From CAZPMT01 sp964587655 (GTDB lineage: Bacteria; Hydrogenedentota; Hydrogenedentia; Hydrogenedentales; SLHB01), in assembly GCA_964587655.1 (NCBI GenBank), contig CAZPMT010000083.1, positions 1 to 24,047 of the forward strand: 24,047 nucleotides of DNA. Reading direction: 5' to 3'. The notes under the pieces were generated by a model. The model had not been told where the DNA came from. It was given only the letters and a program-made list of their open reading frames with translations, and searched no databases. Numbering within the stretch: position 1 is the stretch's first letter; each line of letters opens with the position of its first letter. The position numbers and the translations under genes are program-made. Below are positions 15,258 to 21,542 of this stretch, piece by piece.

Positions 15258-18203
15258 ATGATACAGACTGTCCATATTACAAAGCGCCTGTCGGTCCTGT
15301 TGATTCTTGCGTGCTGCGGCGTGTTAGTGACTGCCGGCTGCGGCGAGCGGAGAAGCGAACAGTATCGTCTCGAAGGCGACGCCTATCTCAAACTCCATAA
15401 GTTGACGGAAGCCGGCGACGCATACCACAAGGCCGAGGTCGCGAACCCGAACAACGCCCTCGCGAGAGCCGGGCTGGGTCACTGCTATCTTCTTCAGCAA
15501 CAGTATGACCAGGCGTTGGCGGAGTTCCAGAAGGCCTACGAGCTTGACCCGGGCTTGGAACGGGCCTATGTCGATGCCGCGAATGTCCTATTGAAGACGA
15601 ACCGTCCCGATGATGCGATAAAGGTTGCCGAGCAGTTCGCCGTGGTGAGTCCGGAACGCGGCGGGCTGTTGCAGGGATCCATTCAGATCCGGGCCGGGCG
15701 TGATTCCGACGCCGTAAAGCTGCTGACGGGACTGCGCGACCAATTCCCCCAATCCGCCGACATTCGGGTGAGCCTGGCGTCCGCCCTTGTGGCCACGCAG
15801 CAGCCTGATAAGGCCGAACAGGAACTGAAGACTGTGCTTGACACGCTCGACCCGAAGTCTACCTCGGCCCGCATGGTCCTGGCGGACAGCTACAAGGCCC
15901 AGGGCAAGACGGACGCGAGTCTCGCCGAATTGCGTAAGGCGTCCGAAGACAATCCGGATGACCCAGCCGTTAGACTGGCGCTCGCCCGCGGTCTCGCCGA
16001 TGGCGGACGCACGGACGAGGCCCAGAATCTTGCCCAAGAAGTCCTCCTGAAGGATCCGGGTTCCGGGTGGGCAAACTATGTGATCGGTTGCTGCCTTATG
16101 GGCAAGAAACAATACGGCCAGGCCGTGCCCTATCTCCAGGCGGCGGAACAGGCCCTGCCCGGACAGCCCGATGTGGCCCGTAGTCTTGCGGTCGCCCGAG
16201 CCGGAGGTGTGCCAACGGCGCCGGGCGCCACCGTCGCCCCACAGCCCGCCAAACCACGGCCAACTGCGCCCGTGCCCGTCGAAACCGCGCCCGAGGACTG
16301 GCAGACGCTGTGGCGTCAGGCAAGTCTTTTCACGTTGCTTCGCGAGTGGGACAAGCTGTTGGAGAAAGGCGGCCAGGATCTCCGGGAAACACTGCTGGTG
16401 GCGGCCCTCGTAACGCGTTCCTTTCCGATGGTGGAGCCGATCGCGAAGGGCCTTCCTGAATCATCCGTTCTGCGCGGCATCGCTGACGTCATGAAGAACG
16501 GAAAACCGGAACAGATCCTTAAGCAATTCGATGCGTGGAACGAACAAGATCCTCAACGGCAGGTCCTGCGTGAGAACGCGTTGGGTGTGGCCCTCGCCGG
16601 TATGGGGGCGCGTACGCGCGCCTTTCAGGTGTTAGCCAAGTGCTACCAGTCCTGGCCGGACAACGCGGTTAGCCTGTACAACATCTCACAGGTGTTCCAG
16701 GAGGCGGGCATGCCGGAGTTCGCAGCATCGACGCTGCAACGCCTGATAGCCCAGTATCCGAAGAACGCTGACGCCTATATTGTCCTTAGCGCCATGCTGC
16801 GCGAGGGGGGAAAGTCGCGCGAAGCTCGCAACGCCGCTGAAACCGCCTACAGTCTTTTCCCCAACGTGCGCGACGTCGTTCTGAGCCTCTGCCAGGCGTA
16901 TGAGGACACCAAGGATCTCGATGGCGCGAAGAAAGTTCTCGAACGGGCGCTGCAATCCAGTCCCGACGACGTCACGCTGAAGCTCGAGCGTGCCGCCTTG
17001 CTTATGCAGTCCGGTTCGCCCGAAGAGGCCGTGAAGGCGCTCGAAACGTTCTCTGTCCCAGCGGCTCTCGAGGGCCGCGCTGCACTGGTGCGGGCCTTCG
17101 GTGCGGCCTTGCGCGGCGAATGGACAAAGGTCCCAGATCTCGTGGGGAACCCCGATCCCGCAGCGCTCAGTCCCACCTTACGGCTTCTCCTTGCCGCCGC
17201 CCGTATTATGGACCGACATACGGGCGCGGACGTCAACGCCAATCACAGTTTGTCAAGCGGCGACAAACTGTGGACCGAAGACGCGCGAAAGGCGCTTTCC
17301 CCGAAAGACACATCGAGACCCACGCTCAGCAGCCGTGTCCGAGACATCGGGTTAAAGGCATTGGGCGATTCTCCCGGCGTCTTGTCGGATGCGGAGAAAG
17401 AGTTGGCGGACGCGCTGGCCAAGGACCCTGCCGCTCTCGGAGACTACCTGTTTGGCGGGGCGTGCAAGTCGGCTCAACTGAACGGCCCCGCGCTCGATAC
17501 CTTCAAGAAACTCGATGCGAAGATCGGCTACCATCCACAGATCCTCCAGTTTATCTTCTCCGCCCTGACGCGCGTTCAGCCCGGAGCCCGCGCCAAAGAA
17601 GAAGCGCAAGCGATTGCTCAAGAGTACGCGACCCGGCCTGTCGCTTGGGTCGGCCTCGCCATGGTAATGCACTCTCTTGACGACATCGAGGGCGAACGCC
17701 AGGCGATGGCTAAGGCTGTGGAAACCGGGCCGAACGAGCCGGAGGTCTGGTTCCAGCAAGGCCAGTTCTGCGAACGCCAGAAGGACATGAAGGGAGCCAC
17801 CGACGCTTACAGGCGTTTGGCCCAACTCCGGCCCGACGACCCCGCCGCGAACAACAACGCGGCATATTGTATGCTCGTCACCGGCGGCGACCTGAAAGAA
17901 GCGCTCGAACGAGCGCAAAAGGCCAAAGAAAAACTCCCAATGAATCCCGCCGTATTGCACACCCTCGGCGTGGCCCAGTTGCGGAGCGGAGACCTCGAAG
18001 AGAGCCGCAAGAACCTCACTATGGCCCTCGAACTCCGCCCCGGCGACCCTACACTCCTGCTCGACTATGGCCTACTGCTCAACGCCGAAAAGAAACCCGG
18101 CGAAGCCAAGCTCCATATCGAGTCGGCCATAAGCTATACCGACCAACTCGGACTCGATTTCCCACGCAGAGCCGAGGCCGAGCAGATGCTTGGAAAGAAA
18201 TAA
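15258..18203 (+). CDS. Large TPR-repeat lipoprotein, PrsT-like
   Basis: A 981-residue lipoprotein: signal peptide with VLVTAGC, acylated Cys28, followed at once by TPR units such as YLKLHKLTEAGDAYHKAEV and QYDQALAEFQKAYELDP. A Pro-rich linker (residues about 315-335) separates two TPR blocks. Length, lipobox and position next to an exosortase fit the PrsT group described for PEP-CTERM/EPS loci. It starts 12 bp after the EpsI stop. Two 29-bp palindromes lie in frame between 17198 and 17272, encoding RIMDRHTGADV and HSLSSGDKLW; this stretch interrupts the helical repeat pattern and probably forms a surface loop. It likely acts in the periplasm as a scaffold for protein sorting or polysaccharide assembly. 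Confidence 0.9.
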   Translation: MIQTVHITKRLSVLLILACCGVLVTAGCGERRSEQYRLEGDAYLKLHKLTEAGDAYHKAEVANPNNALARAGLGHCYLLQQQYDQALAEFQKAYELDPGLERAYVDAANVLLKTNRPDDAIKVAEQFAVVSPERGGLLQGSIQIRAGRDSDAVKLLTGLRDQFPQSADIRVSLASALVATQQPDKAEQELKTVLDTLDPKSTSARMVLADSYKAQGKTDASLAELRKASEDNPDDPAVRLALARGLADGGRTDEAQNLAQEVLLKDPGSGWANYVIGCCLMGKKQYGQAVPYLQAAEQALPGQPDVARSLAVARAGGVPTAPGATVAPQPAKPRPTAPVPVETAPEDWQTLWRQASLFTLLREWDKLLEKGGQDLRETLLVAALVTRSFPMVEPIAKGLPESSVLRGIADVMKNGKPEQILKQFDAWNEQDPQRQVLRENALGVALAGMGARTRAFQVLAKCYQSWPDNAVSLYNISQVFQEAGMPEFAASTLQRLIAQYPKNADAYIVLSAMLREGGKSREARNAAETAYSLFPNVRDVVLSLCQAYEDTKDLDGAKKVLERALQSSPDDVTLKLERAALLMQSGSPEEAVKALETFSVPAALEGRAALVRAFGAALRGEWTKVPDLVGNPDPAALSPTLRLLLAAARIMDRHTGADVNANHSLSSGDKLWTEDARKALSPKDTSRPTLSSRVRDIGLKALGDSPGVLSDAEKELADALAKDPAALGDYLFGGACKSAQLNGPALDTFKKLDAKIGYHPQILQFIFSALTRVQPGARAKEEAQAIAQEYATRPVAWVGLAMVMHSLDDIEGERQAMAKAVETGPNEPEVWFQQGQFCERQKDMKGATDAYRRLAQLRPDDPAANNNAAYCMLVTGGDLKEALERAQKAKEKLPMNPAVLHTLGVAQLRSGDLEESRKNLTMALELRPGDPTLLLDYGLLLNAEKKPGEAKLHIESAISYTDQLGLDFPRRAEAEQMLGKK
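17198..17226 (+). repeat. 29-bp palindrome family B, copy 1 (inside TPR lipoprotein gene)
   Basis: CGCCCGTAT / 11-nt loop TATGGACCGAC / ATACGGGCG. It matches copy 2 at 27 of 29 positions; both differences are in the loop, so both stems are intact. It is read in frame and lies 17 bp before family A copy 3. Confidence 0.8.
17244..17272 (+). repeat. 29-bp palindrome family A, copy 3 (inside TPR lipoprotein gene)
   Basis: Perfect arms CACAGTTTGTC / GACAAACTGTG with spacer AAGCGGC. It is read in frame as HSLSSGDKLW, a different frame from the copies in other genes. Confidence 0.88.
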
Positions 18204-18292
18204 AGCGATTCACCCTACAGCTCTTGGCCAAATCGGCGTCGCGGCGCAGGTTGTCGGTCTGGGAGAAAGGCGGCAAGTTCTCTTTGGAGCAT

Positions 18293-18311
18293 GGCAGACT
18301 GACAGTCTGCC
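18293..18311. repeat. Palindrome GGCAGACTG-A-CAGTCTGCC
   Basis: Nine-base perfect arms around one base, in the 265-bp gap between the TPR lipoprotein and the GT4 gene. No T run follows, so it is not a simple terminator. Confidence 0.6.
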
Positions 18312-18338
18312 CCGCGCGGCCAAGAGATTCTTTCGCAA

Positions 18339-18367
18339 CGCCCGTATTATGGTCCGATATACGGGCG
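18339..18367 (+). repeat. 29-bp palindrome family B, copy 2 (intergenic)
   Basis: CGCCCGTAT / TATGGTCCGAT / ATACGGGCG, the intergenic sister of the element inside the preceding gene. Stem bases are identical in both copies. Confidence 0.8.
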
Positions 18368-18400
18368 TCTGAAGGCGGCGCTATGCGCGTGTCCCTGCAG

Positions 18401-18426
18401 AGACAAGGGGTTGCAACCCCTTGTCT
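18401..18426. repeat. Perfect 26-bp palindrome before the GT4 gene
   Basis: AGACAAGGGGTTG is followed directly by its reverse complement CAACCCCTTGTCT, with no loop; GCAG/CTGC extend it with a 2-nt offset. It ends 42 bp before the ATG at 18469. It could fold into a cruciform or an RNA hairpin that limits read-through, but there is no U tract. Confidence 0.65.
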
Positions 18427-18468
18427 GCAAATGATCATTGTGGTTGGAATAATCCCGGGAATCTTTCC

Positions 18469-19626
18469 ATGAGAGTACTGGTGAGTTGCTTCGGTTGCGA
18501 CGGGGGAAAGTCGGGCATTGGCCAGTACGCGATGCGTCTGATGCGTGAGCTGCCGCGTGTGGCGGCGGATATGGAGTTCGACGCGGTGCTCTGCCGTGGC
18601 GAAGAGTCCCTTTTCGTTGGGGACAGGGAACGTGTGCATCCGATCTCCGTGGGAACCCATCTTCAACATCCGATGAGGAACCTGGCCTGGCAGCAATGGG
18701 CGATGCCGCGGCTGGCCGCGAAAGGAGGACACGACCTCCTGTTCATTCCGGCGGGGAATCGGCGAATGCCGTATTGGACGCCATGTCCGCGGGTGGGCAC
18801 GTTTCACGATCTGGCCGCCGCCCATCTTAGCGGGAAATACGACCGGCTGCACACGTTTTACAACCGCCACATCCTGCCGCGGCTCGTGCGCCGGCTCACC
18901 ATGGTGATCTCCATCAGCGAGTTCACCAAACGCGACCTGCTCGAGTACGTGGGCATGCCCGAGGACCGCATCGTGGTGATTCCGGAGGCCGCCGACACCG
19001 ATTGTTACTATCCCCGCGATAAAGAGGAAACCGGGCTGCGTATGGCTAGGCGCTTCGGCATTCGCCCGCCCTATCTGATCTACATCTCCCGCATCGAGCA
19101 TCCCGGTAAGAATCATGTGCGGCTCATCCGCGCTTTCTCCAGACTCAAAGAGAAGGAGCGTCTGCCCCACCAACTCGTTCTGGCGGGCAGTGACTGGCAC
19201 GGCGCCGATGAGGTGCACCGCACGGCCGCCGCATCGCCTGCCGCGAAAGACATCGTATTTACCGGCTTTGCCCCGCAAGAAGCTATTCCGGACCTGTATT
19301 GCGGCGCCGATGCCCTGGTATTCCCCTCCCTGTTCGAGGGTTTCGGCTTGCCGGTGCTGGAAGCCATGGCGTGCGGCGTCCCCGTGGCATGCGCGGATGC
19401 AGCCTCGATGCCGGAAGTGGCGGGCGGCGCGGCACTGTTGTTCGATCCATTGAACGAGGAAGCGATAGAGGACGCCCTTCGAAAGATCGTGTTGGATTCC
19501 GGTGTGCGCGACGACTGTATCGCGCGCGGCGGCAGGAGGAGCGCGGAATTCAGTTGGAGAAAGACTGCGGAGCAGACGGTGGAAGTGTTCCGCCGCGCAG
19601 TTTGTCAACAGTTTGTCGCCGTTTGA
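18469..19626 (+). CDS. GT4-family (GT-B) glycosyltransferase
   Basis: A 385-residue GT-B enzyme. The N-terminal domain starts MRVLVSCFGCDGGKSGIGQY; the C-terminal Rossmann domain has YISRIEHPGKNH (phosphate/base contact), TGFAPQEAIPDLY and the donor-binding EX7E motif FEGFGLPVLEAMACG (Glu290, Glu298). It should add a hexose to the growing lipid-linked glycan in the cytoplasm. I start at ATG 18469, since the in-frame TTG at 18421 lies inside a perfect palindrome; the Shine-Dalgarno (GGGA) is weak. The last codons and stop come from family A copy 4: after RRAVCQQFVAV the TGA lies within the palindrome, so the native C terminus was probably altered. Confidence 0.92.
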   Translation: MRVLVSCFGCDGGKSGIGQYAMRLMRELPRVAADMEFDAVLCRGEESLFVGDRERVHPISVGTHLQHPMRNLAWQQWAMPRLAAKGGHDLLFIPAGNRRMPYWTPCPRVGTFHDLAAAHLSGKYDRLHTFYNRHILPRLVRRLTMVISISEFTKRDLLEYVGMPEDRIVVIPEAADTDCYYPRDKEETGLRMARRFGIRPPYLIYISRIEHPGKNHVRLIRAFSRLKEKERLPHQLVLAGSDWHGADEVHRTAAASPAAKDIVFTGFAPQEAIPDLYCGADALVFPSLFEGFGLPVLEAMACGVPVACADAASMPEVAGGAALLFDPLNEEAIEDALRKIVLDSGVRDDCIARGGRRSAEFSWRKTAEQTVEVFRRAVCQQFVAV

Positions 19627-19635
19627 CAAACTGTG
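19607..19635 (-). repeat. 29-bp palindrome family A, copy 4 (spans GT4 stop codon)
   Basis: In reverse orientation: one mismatch at the first base, then arms CAGTTTGTC and GACAAACTGTG with spacer GCCGTTT. An extra half-arm CAGTTTGTC lies just before it at 19598-19606. The TGA at 19624-19626 stops the glycosyltransferase gene. The reverse orientation is closed in only one of three frames, and that is the frame hit here. Confidence 0.85.
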
Positions 19636-19719
19636 GGCTCGCTCAATCCCAATAGCAGTCTTGTCAGAACTGAGCAACTTTGCATCAAGAGGCGCCTAAT
19701 TAACACCCAGGAAACGTTG

Positions 19720-19773
19720 CCCGCAAAGTGCGGGTCAGACCAATCTGGCCATGTAAACCATTTACCCAAATGG
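19720..19773. promoter_or_regulatory. Two palindromes upstream of sigma-54 promoter, possible enhancer sites
   Basis: CCCGCA-AAG-TGCGGG (19720-19734) and CCATTT-ACCC-AAATGG (19758-19773) are perfect hairpins about 45-95 bp upstream of the -24 box at 19816. Position suits binding of a sigma-54 activator. They share no obvious sequence with the palindromes near 4640 or 5050, so a common regulator is unproven. Confidence 0.38.
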
Positions 19774-19815
19774 GCTTACGTCTTGTGCCCCTTTGGAGCC
19801 TTCCTAAGTCACTGT

Positions 19816-19831
19816 TGGTACATATCTTGCT
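19816..19831 (+). promoter_or_regulatory. Sigma-54 (-24/-12) promoter for the sugar transferase fusion
   Basis: TGGTACATATCTTGCT has exact GG-N10-GC spacing, a perfect -12 box (TTGCT) and a -24 box one base from TGGCAC. Transcription should start near 19842, giving a 57-base leader to the GTG at 19899. This fits control of the first glycan-building step by the activator at 5356-6420. Confidence 0.72.
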
Positions 19832-19898
19832 TTTTGGTAACCATCGAGACTAACTGCAAGCGGACGAAGGTCGTCCAGGGAACAAGGAGCCGTAGACA

Positions 19899-21467
19899 GT
19901 GGCCGGGACGAAACAAGGTCGGTTGCGGGACTCCGGCGTCTCGCTCGACTGCCTTGACACAGTTTGTCAAACCCCGACAAACTGTGCGGCAAACTGTGCG
20001 GCAAACCGTGAGGCGGGACAGCACCTTGTCCGGTACGATACCGTGAAACGCCTCGTCGACTTCTCCGTTGCGCTGGCTCTTCTTGCTCTTCTTTCGCCGC
20101 TCATGTTGTTGGTTGCCCTTGCGCTTCTGGTGAAGAATCGCAAGGTTTGCCAAACGACGGCAAACTGTGGGCGCGTGCTCGCAAGGACTCCCCGGGCCGG
20201 ATTGGACTGCAGGATCTTCAACGAATACTCCTTCGCACAGTTTGTCAAACCCCGACAAACTGTGATGAACGGCAGCCGGGTGCGATATCTGCCCCTGCTG
20301 CTCAATGTCCTCAAGGGGGACATTTCGTTTATCGGCCCGCGGGCCGCGGACCTCGGCGAGTTCTGTCCGGAATGCGCGTTGATGTTGCGCCAGCCGCCGG
20401 ACGAGACGCTCTCAGGCAAGCGCATGGAAGGATGCCGGGTCAGCCTTCGAGAGATCCCGGGATCCCCGCCGCGCGACCTGACGGCGCGCGAAGTGGCCGC
20501 TCGAAAGCGGAATCAGGTTCGGCCTGGCATTTTCTGCGATTGGTGGATCCTCAAACGCGCCAACATGGCCTACGATCATGAGGCGGTGGTGGATTCGCAT
20601 TACGTCGACGAATGCGGCTTTCGGAAAGACGTTGGCATCCTCTTTCGCGCGTTGCCCTCGATTGTCGCGCAGGCGTTGTTCGGGTCGGGTTCCGAGGAAT
20701 CCGAGGCGCCCGACGTGCTGAGCATCATGGACATTCGCATCGATAACCTGACGATGCGGGACACCCTGGATGAAATGCTTCATCTTCTCGACCAGGACAA
20801 ACCCCACCAAGTCTGCTTCGTCAATCCCCAATGCGTCAACGTCGCCTATAATGATCGCGCCTACAGAGCGGTGCTGAGCAAGGCTCACTTGGTGTTGTCC
20901 GACGGTATCGGGATGAAGATCGCTGGACGGATCCTGGGCCGGACCGTGCGCCAGAACGTGAATGGTACGGACCTGTTTCCCCGTCTGTGCGGCGCGCTGG
21001 CGGGCGCCGGAAAGAGCATATACCTCCTCGGAGCTCGGCCCGGTGTCGGAGACGCGGTGCGCGCATGGATCACCCGCAACCATCCAGGAACGCGGGTGGC
21101 CGGCTGCCAACACGGCTATTTCACGGCCGATCAGGAACAGCAGGTCATCGGCAACATCGCCGAATCCGGCGCCGACGTGCTGCTGGTGGCGATGGGCGTT
21201 CCCGCTCAGGACCTCTGGATCAACCGCAATCTCGAACGGCTTGGAGTCAAAGTGGCCCTCGGCGTGGGTGGGTTGTTCGACTTCTACTCCGGACGCATTC
21301 CCAGGGCGCCCCTCTGGGTCCGCGAGATCGGAATGGAATGGTTCTACCGTTTTTGGCAAGAGCCTGCCCGCATGTGGAGGCGCTACTTCGTCGGCAACGG
21401 CCAGTTCCTGTTCCGGGTCTGCCGCGAGCGGCTGACTGGACGCACCGCGCCGAGGCATTCCCAGTAG
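19899..21467 (+). CDS. Fusion of sugar transferase and WecG/TagA/CpsF (GT26) glycosyltransferase, carrying three in-frame palindromes
   Basis: A 522-residue protein starting at GTG 19899, 9 bp after AGGAG. Residues about 48-260 resemble a polyprenyl-phosphate sugar transferase: membrane helix VKRLVDFSVALALLALLSPL, RVLARTPRAG, then LPLLLNVLKGDISFIGPRA and NQVRPGIF. The Asp-Glu pair normally preceding L-P-Q in LDELPQL reads Arg-Tyr (129-130), so initiation activity is doubtful. Residues about 270-510 are a complete GT26 domain: VCFVNPQCVNVAYND, VLSDGIGMKIAGRILG, VNGTDLFPRLC, GVGGLFDFYSGRIPRAP and GMEWFYRFWQEPARMWRRY. GT26 enzymes transfer HexNAc-type sugars to lipid-linked acceptors. Family A elements are translated as TVCQTPTNC (21-29), KVCQTTANC (82-90) and QFVKPRQTV (114-122). 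A sigma-54 promoter lies upstream. Confidence 0.88.
   Translation: MAGTKQGRLRDSGVSLDCLDTVCQTPTNCAANCAANREAGQHLVRYDTVKRLVDFSVALALLALLSPLMLLVALALLVKNRKVCQTTANCGRVLARTPRAGLDCRIFNEYSFAQFVKPRQTVMNGSRVRYLPLLLNVLKGDISFIGPRAADLGEFCPECALMLRQPPDETLSGKRMEGCRVSLREIPGSPPRDLTAREVAARKRNQVRPGIFCDWWILKRANMAYDHEAVVDSHYVDECGFRKDVGILFRALPSIVAQALFGSGSEESEAPDVLSIMDIRIDNLTMRDTLDEMLHLLDQDKPHQVCFVNPQCVNVAYNDRAYRAVLSKAHLVLSDGIGMKIAGRILGRTVRQNVNGTDLFPRLCGALAGAGKSIYLLGARPGVGDAVRAWITRNHPGTRVAGCQHGYFTADQEQQVIGNIAESGADVLLVAMGVPAQDLWINRNLERLGVKVALGVGGLFDFYSGRIPRAPLWVREIGMEWFYRFWQEPARMWRRYFVGNGQFLFRVCRERLTGRTAPRHSQ
19958..20010 (+). repeat. 29-bp palindrome family A, copy 5, with two extra right arms
   Basis: Perfect copy at 19958-19986 (spacer AAACCCC). 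The last 12 bases CGACAAACTGTG are then repeated twice with changes, CGGCAAACTGTG (19987-19998) and CGGCAAACCGTG (19999-20010), making three tandem 12-mers, a length that keeps the frame. They encode TNCAANCAANRE near the N terminus of the fusion protein. Confidence 0.88.
20141..20169 (+). repeat. 29-bp palindrome family A, copy 6 (in sugar transferase domain)
   Basis: CAAGGTTTGCC / AAACGAC / GGCAAACTGTG. The paired changes GTTTGCC/GGCAAAC keep the inner stem intact, which suggests selection for pairing or a distinct subfamily. It sits between the membrane helix and the RVLARTPRAG motif and is read as KVCQTTANC. Confidence 0.75.
20236..20264 (+). repeat. 29-bp palindrome family A, copy 7 (in sugar transferase domain)
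   Basis: Identical over all 29 positions to copy 5 (spacer AAACCCC), but read in another frame as QFVKPRQTV. It lies between NEYSF and the NVLKGDISFIGPR core, close to where the catalytic Asp-Glu would be expected. Confidence 0.88.
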
Positions 21468-21542
21468 TCCATGGCGTTTCCTCCCGCCAAGATTATCCCA
21501 CGCAAGACATAATCATGGAATCTGAAATCGGCCAAGGCCGTG

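Noticed and set aside
18421..18468. Upstream TTG start for the GT4 gene
   Set aside because: It lies inside a perfect palindrome, has no ribosome site and adds residues unlike the family N terminus.
19958..20264. Frameshift or pseudogene in the sugar transferase fusion
   Set aside because: The frame stays open throughout, the GT26 half is intact, and the start has a good ribosome site, so it appears to be a translated gene with inserts.
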